A DNA stretch of 64,000 bases from Sinonovacula constricta (taxonomy: Eukaryota; Mollusca; Bivalvia; Cardiida; Solecurtidae). The notes beneath the pieces are model-generated. The model worked only from the letters and a program-made list of their open reading frames with translations, did not search any database and was not told where the DNA came from. The DNA is taken from contig CM017568.1 in the NCBI GenBank assembly GCA_007844125.1, forward strand, positions 4,055,882 to 4,119,881, in the 5' to 3' direction. Shown one piece after another: positions 22,591 to 33,995 of this stretch. How positions within the stretch are numbered: the stretch's first letter is position 1; every line of letters starts with the position of its first letter. Position numbers and translations under genes: made by a program.

Positions 22591-22603
22591 GGGAGGGTGG
22601 TAA
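22591..22603 (+). promoter_or_regulatory. Polypurine tract of the LTR element
   Basis: GGGAGGGTGGTAA lies directly before the 3' LTR start at 22604, the expected place for the plus-strand primer of reverse transcription. Confidence 0.75.
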
Positions 22604-23564
22604 TGTTACGGGCCGTACCCCACCCGGTGTGTTTACTTTAAACTCGCTATACACTTGGATAATCAATCACCATTTCAATGCATATTCTGCTATTACAGGT
22701 TTAAATCAATGCATTTTCTTACCATGTAATAGTTTTTGTATGCGAATATACCTGACACCTTTGTAATTGTCATAAATATTGTTTTGTTGTGTAAAATCAC
22801 TTCCCGGAAGTTTATCCTTCAGCCATTTTGGCACTGTTACCTTATGATGTCACTCACCTCCGCGTGTTGTTGTTGCTTAACGCGAGAGGCGTTTAAGGGG
22901 TTATAGTTCAGGTTAAACTAGCGGGAATATTCAAAACCCTAAAATTCATTTGTATTATATAAGAAGCATTATTTGTGAAAAATTGTTTATAGAATTGTAA
23001 TATTCTTTATAATCTTATAACAGAAATTATTAGGGATGTATTCAGTTACCGTATTAAAAAGTTATTGATGTTTTGGTTCATGCACACTTACTGTGTGTAT
23101 GCACAATTGTGACAGGTTTCCTTTGGGTATCTTCCCCCCGTTCTCACTGCACACAAGGATTTTGTGTGCGTCCGACCTATATAAACTGCGTCACGAACCT
23201 TTTCGGGGACTCCACGACATAAAAACCTTAAGGCTTAGGGGATATATTTCTGAGGTAGATTTTGTTTTGCTTTTATTTAAAACTCTTGATTTGGAAGAAA
23301 GTAAATTTAGAGTTAAATCCTTTCTGAGTAGGATATTTTTGCGATACGATTTATTTAGTAAAATAAGTTATTCGAGAGAAAAACTTTTTTATATCGTTCA
23401 TTTGAATAATATTTCTTGCTCTTGGGTCAGAGTACCGTGGGGAAACCTCGCAGCATTACGTTTACGCGATTATTCTTGAGTTTCACTGCTGTATTATTGT
23501 AATAGATCTGTATATATTGAATGATTTGTATTGGGTAATAACATTTATATTTAATAACATCGCA
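22604..23564 (+). repeat. 3' LTR, apparently complete
   Basis: Begins TG (TGTTACGGG) and has a candidate CA end at 23564 followed by AATAT, the same five bases as precede the 5' LTR. That gives 961 bp. The TATA-like box at 23178 is in this copy only. If the true end lies further right (an AATAAA is present near 23601), the LTR would be somewhat longer. The 128-codon frame at 23093-23479 lies wholly in the LTR and is not treated as a gene. Confidence 0.75.
23178..23184 (+). promoter_or_regulatory. TATA-like box in the 3' LTR
   Basis: TATATAA in the context GACCTATATAAACTGCG, about 575 bases into the LTR. It is a plausible core promoter marking the U3/R region. The 5' LTR has lost the matching segment. 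Confidence 0.6.
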
Positions 23565-23569
23565 AATAT

Positions 23570-24340
23570 CTTATATTTTGTTAAGGCCCTGTTATAATAA
23601 AGATAATTTAATCTGATTGGCATATTTAATTAATTTATTTGTTCATTCCCTGTTACCGCGATTTAGTTATGATTAAAGTGGAGTCCATTTTTGTTCACAT
23701 ATTTATAATAGCCCTTAAAGCAAGTCTCTTTCCAGTTTTGAGCGTTTTCCAGTGCTGGCTGGGGACCGGTTCTTTGAGCGTAGCACCACAGCAAGACTCC
23801 CGTCGGAACCGACGCAGTGCGGTACCAGCGCATGGCCCGCTTATAACTTCCGACCCCAATCGCCCTTTAGTAATCGAAGCAGGGGCCTGGCCCGCGACAA
23901 TATATAAAACTTCGTCCATTCCACCTTGTCGACAACCACCAGAACTAAAGGGACAGGACCTCAATTCTTCGGCCAATGACAGGGAGTTGAAAGTTGATCG
24001 GTGTGAAAAACTTAAGAACCTTTCCAAGAGTGCAACAATAGTATTGCCACTAGATTGCCTACAGATTCCTTGTTCGTTTCATGATCAATCAAACTGCTTG
24101 CAATGATTGAATTAACAGTAAAATGAACAGAACGCATCGAAAAGGACCATAAACAAATAAAGAACAAATAACAGACGCTAGATAAAGATTATCACCAGAA
24201 ATGGATGGAAGACATGGCACCTTTCAGTTAATTAGGGATGTAGAAACAATGCTGGAAAATACCTTTGGGAAGTCTTCAGCATTTTGGCACCACGTATCAG
24301 ACTCGAAGGAAGGCTTCATCAGACATAAATGGATTTGACC
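23570..24340 (+). pseudogene. Degenerate retroelement ORF, 3' half (continues 18619-19098)
   Basis: Ordered pieces of the same protein resume after the LTR element. At about 23955-24010 it reads LNSSANDRELKVDRCEKL. At about 24045-24110, in another frame, ATRLPTDSLFVS, a stop, then AMIELTVK. At 24120-24180 it reads TERIEKDHKQIKNK. At 24190-24260 it reads RNGWKTWHLSVN, a stop, then GCRNNAGKYLWEVFSI. I know this order (A-N-D-W-x-L-x-V-D-L, T-x-L-R-P-D, x-E-L-T-V-P-W-E-x-R, G-W-K-T-W, G-C-R-G-F-x-x-x-S-L-W) from the C-terminal domain of the mollusc/cnidarian repeat protein. Spread over three frames with stops, it is a pseudogene. The GC-richer stretch 23745-23975 belongs to it. Confidence 0.62.
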
Positions 24341-26753
24341 TTAGCGAAAATGGGCAAAAAAAGGAAAGCACGCAAGATGCGAACCGAGCCTGATTAACTA
24401 GGTCGGTGCGTCTGTGAAGGACGTTTTTGGTAGCGCTGAAGGAAATGTTTCTAGATCGAGGACATCAACTGTTGAACGGGCTTCAATGGTTCGTCTTTGC
24501 TTGACAGCATTGCCGTAAGATGAGTGAGCTTGTTTTGAACTGCTCACTTATTCCAAAATTATAAGATTTTGACACGTGCTGGCCTCGTAAGTCTGTAGTG
24601 GATTTGAACTTCCCACTTATGCAGACACTAAGACATTTTGAGACGCAAACATATTTTCATACATGCAGGCCTTCGTAGTTTGAATTTGCATTAAATTACT
24701 ACATTATACGGCACACAACTTTTCTGATAATTAGTACGAGTCTTTTTAGACCGTTCACTTACACTCACATATGTTGATAAATGCAGGCCTCTGTAGTATA
24801 AAAGAGTTAAAGAGTTGCTACAAACACAAAAATATTGATACATGAAGGCCTCCGTAGTATGCTCTAGTGTTGAAGTGGTCACTTAAAATATCGGGAAGCA
24901 TATAGGTTCGGTGGTATAAACATGCTACTCATTTAAACCAAAGCGTAGATTGTTTATACATAATAGTCTACGATACTGTCTTCCTATGCCTCTATGTGTA
25001 CAGATTTATTGTGAAAAAGTGTAAACTTACTTATGGCGATCTCATAACAAACACAATATTTTGACACCGATTGGTCCCCGTAATTAAGACCTTAGCGTAC
25101 CCAGACCGCCACTTGCGCACCGATGTGTATCGTTATGGCCGCTATTGATTTCGTTTCGCCTGCGCTGTTCTGAGTTCTCAACCGGCTACAACCAGTTAAT
25201 GTTTCAGGCAACAGCCAGAAATCGAATGTTTCTATGTTAACACGGTGGATTGGGATAGACTAAACCAGTTTTCAACAAACGTGAGTACTCAAACGCACTT
25301 TCTCTACGATTCTGATTTCATCACCCTATGTGTGTAACACGAAGAGCATGCCGGTCTAAACAAAACATGTGCACCGATAATAAGTACGTGAAATACAAGT
25401 TGTGTAGACTGTTCTATACTATTTTATCTGTAATCGAGTAGCTAGAACAATCAATCCGGCCATGCTGAAGTTGTGGACTAATTAGTACACGTGTTACTGA
25501 TGACTGCGCACTGTTTTGGCAGGATGTTTTTGAGTAATAAACAAGATAGATGACGACAGCAATAGTAATTTTATTACGGATAATAAAGTATTGATCAATT
25601 TGCAAACATTCAACAAGAAAAATTAGATGAAAAATAGATATGACAGCAATACCTCATTCAAAATCAATTCAACATGTATTAATAAAACGAATAACGTTTG
25701 TTAATTAGATCTTTGAAACTATTTTTTGCAGTCTACATCTACATTCTTTTTTTACTACACACACCTACTTCACGACTTTCGATTTGAATTTATTATCTTG
25801 CCTTTAAAAAATATATTCGCTTTAGCGTATCGTATGCGGCTGTTGTTGTTTTTAAATTGCATCACCTCGCACTTGACGAAGGTGCGACTTGACCTCAGGC
25901 TTTCGAAAATTGATGACGTCACAGGTCAACTCAATTTTTTCATGGGCTCAATTTTTTCTCAATTTTTTCTGGGGTTCTTTTTGCGCCTTTCATTTCCATG
26001 TAAAATTTACTTGACATGTGACGGCCTGAGTGGATTTTTTTATATATTCTTTTAAGTAATAAGACCGTAACACATACTTGGCATATATACAGTTCAGTGT
26101 GTCAGGGTAACTTGCACATATGTGTTTATCATAAACTCTTCGCCAACAATGAAGGAACTGAACAGCCATCGTCAATGGCAAATAGCGGAGCGAGGAGCTG
26201 TCTGATCAGGATCTACACTATCTTCGGGTCAGTCTCTGGTAATGAGACAAAGAATATATAATATACTCGCCGCTGGCGCATGTGAGGGCCATAAGCAAAG
26301 CGTATCTGTTGAGCAACCTCGGGATACACCTGCACATGTACTAGATTCAGGCCTACGTACGAGGACATCCTCTATATCGGTGAAGGAGTGATAAAATAAC
26401 CCAATCTCTCTCTCTATATTTATGTTATGAGTTAACAGTTAAATTGGTTATCATTCTAAATAAATAATTATTATGTTAATGCCGTTTACAGATTTATCAA
26501 TAAATCTCACATTTCATATTTAAAATGTTATTCGAATAAACGTATTTCACGCAGTTGTGGCTCCGCCCGTCATAACGATTAACTTTTGAATTTGATTTCG
26601 GCATATACACCGATTTCGGTTAATACACCCAAATATAAAGTACAGATTCCACCACCTTTTATATTCAGCGTAGGCGTCATTTATTTGAAAGTTTGAAACT
26701 ATGTGTTGTGAGTCACGAAAAGTTCAACATATGAATGTTTTACTTGTAACCAA
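24341..26753. other. No gene seen
   Basis: AT-rich sequence. Between 24540 and 24900 a loose phrase recurs at irregular intervals (GGCCTCGTAAGT, GGCCTTCGTAGTTTG, GGCCTCTGTAGTATA, GGCCTCCGTAGTATG), with ACATTTTGA or ACACATGTTGATA-like words between. This is a degenerate tandem repeat of about 65-85 bp. No coding region is supported. Confidence 0.5.
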
Positions 26754-26805
26754 GGCTCGGCGTTAGCTAAGGGATTAAGTAAGAAAATGGCGGTTCGACC
26801 CCCAC
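26754..26805 (+). repeat. tRNA-like fragment (degenerate SINE head)
   Basis: Contains GTTAGCTAAGGG (A-box-like) and GGTTCGACCCC (B-box consensus) at 26792-26802. The intervening part does not fold into a full cloverleaf, so it is taken as a tRNA-derived SINE relic and not a tRNA gene. Confidence 0.4.
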
Positions 26806-27118
26806 ATTTTCAACTGAACAAAAAAAGTTTACTAGAAAACTACACTGTGTTATGGTCGGGTTTCGGTTCTTTAACTTCCTCAATGACTCTTATTTTGCAT
26901 ACTTCCTGATTAGTTATAAATGTCACTTCTAGTGACGGATTAAACATTCAATCAACTGGCTGATTAATAATTAAGCCAAAGCACATGTATTAATAATTAC
27001 TCAGTTATTGACGAACCACTTACCCGACGACGAAACTAGTATAAGACGACAATATAAGTTTACTTTACTCAATAAGGCAGAAAACACACAGTTTATGTTT
27101 AAACAAAGTACTCAAGCT

Positions 27119-27164
27119 TCTGATTGGATGGATTTCAAATTTTACTGAAATCCAACCAATCAGA
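27119..27164. repeat. Near-perfect hairpin, 19-bp stem
   Basis: TCTGATTGGATGGATTTCA at 27119-27137 pairs with 27146-27164 with one mismatch across an 8-base loop. It contains ATTGG/CCAAT words on both arms. It could be a tiny foldback element or a protein site. Confidence 0.8.
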
Positions 27165-27169
27165 TGATC

Positions 27170-29088
27170 CAGTACGGTTCTAATCCCATTTCAAATATAG
27201 AGTTTTAAAGGTGGCAATCAGACGGTTTGCCTATATCCAAATCATGTAACAATGCCTTAACACTGCTTTGGTGAATTAGAGAAAAATCTCTGCATTTACT
27301 CATACTTTAGTACAAGTACAGACGGTTATGATCACTGCCTACATTGTTAGACAGTACAAATCGCGGTAAAACACTTAAAATTTAATTATTCCAAATCTAT
27401 ATGTAAACACGATAGTGATCTCTGCTAAAAATAGACACTAACGTCAGAGCGGATTACCCGGATGACGATATAACCAAAAGTGAGAAGTCGCGTGGTTTTC
27501 CTAGTTAAAAAACTTATCCGCAGCGTGTTTCAGATAGGAAATACATGTTTGCCATGAGTAATGTGGATTTATATTTCACTGTTCACACTGGTCTAGGGCA
27601 CCCATGAGCAGCATTTTGTAAGATCTTTTTATGTAACAATAGAAATTGCGATCATACCTACAATACAATAACTAGTTTTCATAATTTACTTTTTTTCTTA
27701 AGTAAAATCTAACATTTTATCGTCATACTTTTTGTGTTTTGCCCATTTCAAGCATAATATCTATATAAACCTGGTCGCGAGTTCGATCCTTGGTCTTTAC
27801 ATGATGTAAACTAAAAAACGGCACCGATACACATTATAACGTCAAAGTACCACTCACAGAGCCTTCGACTTTTTAAAGTTAATTTGATAATTCCAGTGGT
27901 TGAAGCATTTTGTCACTTTACGCTTTTACTGTAAAGGCAACACCAGTCTTTGGCAAACCTCTAAGTAGCCTATAGGTTTTGATGTATTTGCTTGTATAGT
28001 TTTAATTATTCTTACATTTAGACTTTGCTCGAGTGCATGCTTATACGTGCTTTATGCTCTCTTACGTCGTAACACATCTATTTCCTGCATCATGACTCAC
28101 CTATTCATGTAGAGAGATGCACGATAACAGGGGCGGATAGAGGATTTACTCTTAGCGAAGGCGTGATTTCTTTTCAAATCTTTGTTTCGTTAATCGCACC
28201 CATATCCTTGATGCAGTTGTGATTAAACAGAGTAAAGAAACATAATTTTAGATAAATTATCTTGTTTTAACTACCAAAGACGTTGTCCCATAGGGAAATA
28301 TAATATATATTTCTCTCATTGTTTTAGTTACAGTGTAACCATTCGGCTTTTGCTATAAAAGGGAACCGGAGACTTTGTAATATTTTACTCGAAACTAATG
28401 TTGATAATCAAAATTTTAATCTTTCGCTTTTTTAAAAAAAAAAAAGTATTGTTTAAATATATGTTTTAAGTACGATTAGGGATTTGTTTAGTACTGTGTT
28501 CTGATTTTGCTGTTGTAAAGGGGGCGTTTGCTTCGCACCCATCTACTTCCGCCACTGGAGAACATGCCTTATCTGGCAGTTTCGGGTGTTATTTCTTTAT
28601 TTATCCTGGTTGCTGAATTGATTAAAACTACACGAATTCGGTGGAGATAGCATCGTTATTTCATTAGGAATACTTCGCAGTTATCGTGGAAATATTATTT
28701 GTACTGGTTGGATGTCGCCAAGAAATTACGAGTTTTATGTAAGTGAGTCAGTAATTACGCATTTATATGAAGGGTGGTTATTGTATCAATTATTGTATTG
28801 TATAATTTTTGTACGTTTTTCATTGGTCTAAGTACAGTAACTAATGTCAACTAAAATAGTAATACGGAACAAAACGTATGTATTCCGATGTGTTCTTAGT
28901 TAGTACGATATTATATGAAAGAAACAACATAATTATAAGTTGAAAGAATATTTTTATTGCCCACTAAATTTAAAAGTTAAAGTAAACGCGCGTTGAGAAT
29001 TGCGAATTAAATAAAATGTAAGCCAGGGTTAAGCAAAATACAAAGTTGCTTAAACTGTACCAATTTAGTTATTTTATTGGCTTGCTGT
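27170..29088. other. No gene seen; one B-box-like word
   Basis: AT-rich. GAGTTCGATCC at 27779-27789 matches a tRNA B box without a partner A box. Just before the 671-bp duplication, 29048-29120 holds three short tandem variants of GTACCAGTTCGGTTATTTTATT. Confidence 0.45.
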
Positions 29089-29759
29089 ACCAGTTCGGTT
29101 ATTTTATTATGCTGCACAAGTACAGTTATTTTATTCAGGCGATACGTACTTAGCAGGGTAAAAGAAAATATGCACTGTTTTTCTAAGAGAGGGAGAGAGT
29201 GAGGGAGACAGACAGACAGACAGACCAGACATTTCTGCACCCTTATAATCTGTCCTTGAGCAAAGGAGTGTAAACAGCTACATGTACCATCCTCGTTTGG
29301 CCTTTTGGTCTGCCCGGAATTTGGTCTGTCTGGACAGGAGTAAGGTGTGTTTTTGTATGGGATTATTGCTAGGGTGTGTTTTTGTATGGGATTATGGCCA
29401 GGGTAACATTTCCGTACCTAGGGCCGATGCCTGACCAACGCTACAAGCGCAGGTATTAAGGAATAAGCCTGTAAATATAGTGATTACTTACCTTTAGTGT
29501 TGGGACTCGAAAAGAAAACCTAACCTTGGTCAGGTGGTCAGCACCCGCATAGAATACGACCAAAAACTGGACACACATGTACTTAACACTGACCCCACCT
29601 CCACGCCACTCCTAGATAATTCTATTTTCACAGGTCAAGCAGGGGCCATGCATAGCCGGTCGAACACTAAACTTCTCGCTAGCTTTAGGACATCGCTAGC
29701 TTTAGGACGCGGTATTTCTAGTAGTTATGGCTGATGCAGAGAATTATGGAAGGGGATAT
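29089..29759 (+). repeat. 671-bp tandem duplication, unit 1
   Basis: Starts ACCAGTTCGGTTATTTT and ends GGAAGGGGATAT. Unit 2 at 29760-30430 looks identical base for base, so the duplication is very recent or an assembly artefact. The unit includes a (GACA)n run and two GTGTGTTTTTGTATGGGATT repeats. The 66-codon frame in each unit (from 29534 and 30205) has no recognisable domain and is duplicated with the DNA. Confidence 0.9.
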
Positions 29760-30430
29760 ACCAGTTCGGTTATTTTATTATGCTGCACAAGTACAGTTAT
29801 TTTATTCAGGCGATACGTACTTAGCAGGGTAAAAGAAAATATGCACTGTTTTTCTAAGAGAGGGAGAGAGTGAGGGAGACAGACAGACAGACAGACCAGA
29901 CATTTCTGCACCCTTATAATCTGTCCTTGAGCAAAGGAGTGTAAACAGCTACATGTACCATCCTCGTTTGGCCTTTTGGTCTGCCCGGAATTTGGTCTGT
30001 CTGGACAGGAGTAAGGTGTGTTTTTGTATGGGATTATTGCTAGGGTGTGTTTTTGTATGGGATTATGGCCAGGGTAACATTTCCGTACCTAGGGCCGATG
30101 CCTGACCAACGCTACAAGCGCAGGTATTAAGGAATAAGCCTGTAAATATAGTGATTACTTACCTTTAGTGTTGGGACTCGAAAAGAAAACCTAACCTTGG
30201 TCAGGTGGTCAGCACCCGCATAGAATACGACCAAAAACTGGACACACATGTACTTAACACTGACCCCACCTCCACGCCACTCCTAGATAATTCTATTTTC
30301 ACAGGTCAAGCAGGGGCCATGCATAGCCGGTCGAACACTAAACTTCTCGCTAGCTTTAGGACATCGCTAGCTTTAGGACGCGGTATTTCTAGTAGTTATG
30401 GCTGATGCAGAGAATTATGGAAGGGGATAT
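29760..30430 (+). repeat. 671-bp tandem duplication, unit 2
   Basis: Second copy. It ends within the left terminal inverted repeat of the 3.9-kb element: the shared GGAAGGGGATAT continues into CCGCCAATATTC only after unit 2. Confidence 0.9.
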
Positions 30431-31095
30431 CCGCCAATATTCAGTTTCTAATTTGCAAAGTGCAACACTGCATATGCTTAAATTTGCTATTTGTTTGTAC
30501 AAACACGTTCATTTTTACATGTATCTAATTCACATTTCTCGTATAAAATTTGGAAAATACAAATCTCAAGTCACAATTCTCAGGTCACAAATTTTATGTT
30601 CGCTTACAATTTACAAGTTACAAATCTCAGTCACAATTCTAAAGTCACAAATTACTAATGTACAAGTTAAGAATTGACAACATTCAGACGCCAGGTGGCG
30701 GTACCACATAAATATAGACGTCACTAAGTTAAAAATAGAACGTAATATCATAAGTTAAAAATAGAACGGAATAGCATAAGTTAAATATAGAATGGAATCG
30801 TAATTCAAAGGAAATGCAATAAAAAAAGCAGCCAAGGTTAATTGGTGTCAAATTGAACGCGTTATCTTTTGCCAAAAGTAGTTATTAATGTATATATTAA
30901 ATTTCTGAAAGTAATTTTACCATATAAGTCTTTGTTTTCTTAAAACTACATTCAATGCAATTTAATAAACGTATCGGACGTTACCAAAAGAACATAAGAT
31001 CTTAGTCGCATTTGGATTTGTTTACAATGCATTGGAATTGAACTACATCAACAGGTGTACGTGATGTAGTTTGTATGTTTTCCCCAGCGTCAGGT

Positions 31096-31175
31096 GCCCA
31101 TGTAGCTTAGTTGCTAGAGCACCTACCTCGAAAGCAGGAGGTCTTGGGTTCGACCCCGTCCTCGGTAATGGGATT
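31096..31175 (+). repeat. tRNA-derived SINE head, copy 1
   Basis: GCCCATGTAGCTTAGTTGCT holds an A box and GGGTTCGACCCCG a B box, with a stem-loop like an anticodon arm between (loop CTCGAAA). The acceptor ends do not pair, so it is not called a tRNA gene. A related copy follows 211 bases downstream. Confidence 0.6.
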
Positions 31176-31306
31176 TTTTCCAGTTTTTTTTCCAGTGGCG
31201 TCAGAAGGGGTTCTCCAGAGAACCATGTAGTGCAGGAACAAGCTAGGTACTGGCGTTTCTGTCAAGTTGATGCCTGGTTAAAAATAAGGATGGTTAAAAG
31301 CTCTCT

Positions 31307-31395
31307 GCCCATGTAAACCAGGTGGTAGAGCACCTGATTACGGAGGAGGTCTTGGGTTCGAACTCAATATATACTGTGTACCGGTAACGGAATTT
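31307..31395 (+). repeat. tRNA-derived SINE head, copy 2
   Basis: GCCCATGTAAACCAGGTGGT, AGAGCACCTGATTACGG and GGGTTCGAACTC follow the order of copy 1. The A box is damaged. The anticodon-like loop differs from copy 1. Confidence 0.5.
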
Positions 31396-31682
31396 TGCCA
31401 GCCCGGATCACTTCGGTTAAATCAGGATATATGCAGTTAAATTAAAGCGGGTTGGACCAAAGAGGTTGAAGGGGTGGGGATAGGGTGTAGGGGCTTTCAG
31501 ACCTGAGGGATAAAAAATTAACGTACAACATTTGAACCGATTCATACAGTTTGAGGAAAAAGAAGCGACGTGTAAATATGGACCGACTTTTATTGGTGCA
31601 TATCTACAGTACATGTCACGAATGCATGTATCACGCATTTTTCTTACTGTGCCACAAACAATAGCGGACCAGTTCAAGCGGA

Positions 31683-33995
31683 ACATTCCCGTGTTAGAAG
31701 CGCCCCGTGCGTCCTATATTTATAGATGGACATTCCCGTGTTAGAAGCGCCCCCATGCGTCCTGTATTTATAGATGGACATTCCCGTGTTAGAAGCGCCC
31801 CCGTGCGTCCTATATTTATAGATGGACATTCCCGTGTTAGAAGCGCCCCCGTGCGTCCTGTATTTATAGATGGACATTCCCGTGTTAGAAGCGCCCCCGT
31901 GCGTCCTATATTTATAGATGGACATTCCCGTGTTAGAAGCGCCCCCGTGCGTCCTGTATTTATAGATGGACATTCCCGTGTTAGAAGCGCCCCCGTGCGT
32001 CCTATATTTATAGATGGACATTCCCGTGTTAGAAGCGCCCCCGTGCGTCCTATATTTATAGATGGACATTCCCGTGTTAGAAGCGCCCCCGTGCGTCCTG
32101 TATTTATAGATGGACATTCCCGTGTTAGAAGCGCCCCCGTGCGTCCTATATTTATAGATGGACATTCCCGTGTTAGAAGCGCCCCCGTGCGTCCTATATT
32201 TATAGATGGACATTCCCGTGTTAGAAGCGCCCGTGCGTCCTATATTATGATTCCCGTGTTAGAAGCGCCCCCGTGCGTCCTATATTTATAGATGGACATT
32301 CCCGTGTTAGAAGCGCCCCCGTGCGTCCTGTATTTATAGATGGACATTCCCGTGTTAGAAGCGCCCCCGTGCGTCCTATATTTATAGATGGACATTCCCG
32401 TGTTAGAAGCGCCCCCGTGCGTCCTATATTTATAGATGGACATTCCCGTGTTAGAAGCGCCCCCGTGCGTCCTATATTTATAGATGGACATTCCCGTGTT
32501 AGAAGCGCCCCCGTGCGTCCTGTATTTATAGATGGACATTCCCGTGTTAGAAGCGCCCCCGTGCGTCCTATATTTATAGATGGACATTCCCGTGTTAGAA
32601 GCGCCCCCGTGCGTCCTATATTTATAGATGGACATTCCCGTGTTAGAAGCGCCCCCGTGCGTCCTATATTTATAGATGGACATTCCCGTGTTAGAAGCGC
32701 CCCCGTGCGTCCTATATTTATAGATGGACATTCCCGTGTTAGAAGCGCCCCCGTGCGTCCTATATTTATAGATGGACATTCCCGTGTTAGAAGCGCCCCC
32801 GTGCGTCCTATATTTATAGATGGACATTCCCGTGTTAGAAGCGCCCCCGTGCGTCCTATATTTATAGATGGACATTCCCGTGTTAGAAGCGCCCCCGTGC
32901 GTCCTATATTTATAGATGGACATTCCCGTGTTAGAAGCGCCCCCGTGCGTCCTGTATTTATAGATGGACATTCCCGTGTTAGAAGCGCCCCCGTGCGTCC
33001 TATATTTATAGATGGACATTCCCGTGTTAGAAGCGCCCCCGTGCGTCCTATATTTATAGATGGACATTCCCGTGTTAGAAGCGCCCCCGTGCGTCCTGTA
33101 TTTATAGATGGACATTCCCGTGTTAGAAGCGCCCCCGTGCGTCCTATATTTATAGATGGACATTCCCGTGTTAGAAGCGCCCCCGTGCGTCCTATATTTA
33201 TAGATGGACATTCCCGTGTTAGAAGCGCCCCCGTGCGTCCTATATTTATAGATGGACATTCCCGTGTTAGAAGCGCCCCCGTGCGTCCTATATTTATAGA
33301 TGGACATTCCCGTGTTAGAAGCGCCCCCGTGCGTCCTATATTTATAGATGGACATTCCCGTGTTAGAAGCGCCCCCGTGCGTCCTATATTTATAGATGGA
33401 CATTCCCGTGTTAGAAGCGCCCCCGTGCGTCCTATATTTATAGATGGACATTCCCGTGTTAGAAGCGCCCCCGTGCGTCCTGTATTTATAGATGGACATT
33501 CCCGTGTTAGAAGCGCCCCCGTGCGTCCTGTATTTATAGATGGACATTCCCGTGTTAGAAGCGCCCCCGTGCGTCCTGTATTTATAGATGGACATTCCCG
33601 TGTTAGAAGCCCCCGTGCGTCCTATATTTATAGATGGACATTCCCGTGTTAGAAGCCCCCGTGCGTCCTATTTATAGATGGACATTCCCGTGTTAGAAGC
33701 GCCCCCGTGCGTCCTGTATTTATAGATGGACATTCCCGTGTTAGAAGCGCCCCCGTGCGTCCTATATTTATAGATGGACATTCCCGTGTTAGAAGCGCCC
33801 CCGTGCGTCCTGTATTTATAGATGGACATTCCCGTGTTAGAAGCGCCCCCGTGCGTCCTATATTATAGATGGACATTCCCGTGTTAGAAGCCCCCGTGCG
33901 TCCTTATTTATAGATGGACATTCCCGTGTTAGAAGCGCCCCGTGCGTCCTATATTTATAGATGGACATTCCCGTGTTAGAAGCGCCCCCTTGCTT
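31683..33995. repeat. 48-bp minisatellite, about 48 copies, open on both strands
   Basis: Unit landmarks are GTGCGTCCTATATTTATAG, ATGGACATTCCCGTG and TTAGAAGCGCCCCC. The period is 48 bp, a multiple of three, so frames persist: plus strand gives RPIFIDGHSRVRSAPV per unit, minus strand gives MSIYKYRTHGGASNTG. The longest open runs are 459 codons plus (32273-33652) and 451 minus (32240-33595). Almost the only variation is A or G in CCTATATTT/CCTGTATTT, which toggles Ile/Val on the plus strand. Units near 32232-32260 and 33600-33960 carry small deletions that break frames. The homogeneity and double openness favour a non-coding minisatellite; coding cannot be excluded. Confidence 0.95.

Larger units (their letters stand above)
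19104..23564 (+). mobile_element. Gypsy-type LTR retrotransposon, deletion derivative
   Basis: Two direct LTR copies begin TGTTACGGGCCGTACCCC at 19104 and 22604. Between them lie remnants of RNase H, integrase and the integrase C-terminal region, in the order expected of Metaviridae (Gypsy) pol, then a polypurine tract just before the 3' LTR. The primer-binding site, gag, protease and reverse transcriptase are absent: LTR sequence at 19580 joins directly to RNase H coding sequence. Stops and frameshifts break the rest. The element is inserted in an older retroelement ORF. Confidence 0.85.

Noticed and set aside
23093..23479. 128-codon plus-strand ORF
   Set aside because: It lies wholly inside the 3' LTR and crosses the TATA-like box and a segment absent from the 5' LTR. 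No domain is visible.
23695..24027. 110-codon minus-strand ORF in GC-richer DNA
   Set aside because: The plus strand of this stretch carries ordered pieces of the split retroelement protein, so the minus frame is a shadow.
31096..31395. Two tRNA genes
   Set aside because: A and B boxes are present, but the acceptor stems do not pair and one A box is damaged. They are better explained as tRNA-derived SINE heads.
32240..33652. Two long ORFs (451 and 459 codons) as real protein genes
   Set aside because: Both are the same 48-bp minisatellite read on opposite strands. Open frames follow from the unit length being a multiple of three. No start context, signal or non-repeat domain supports either.
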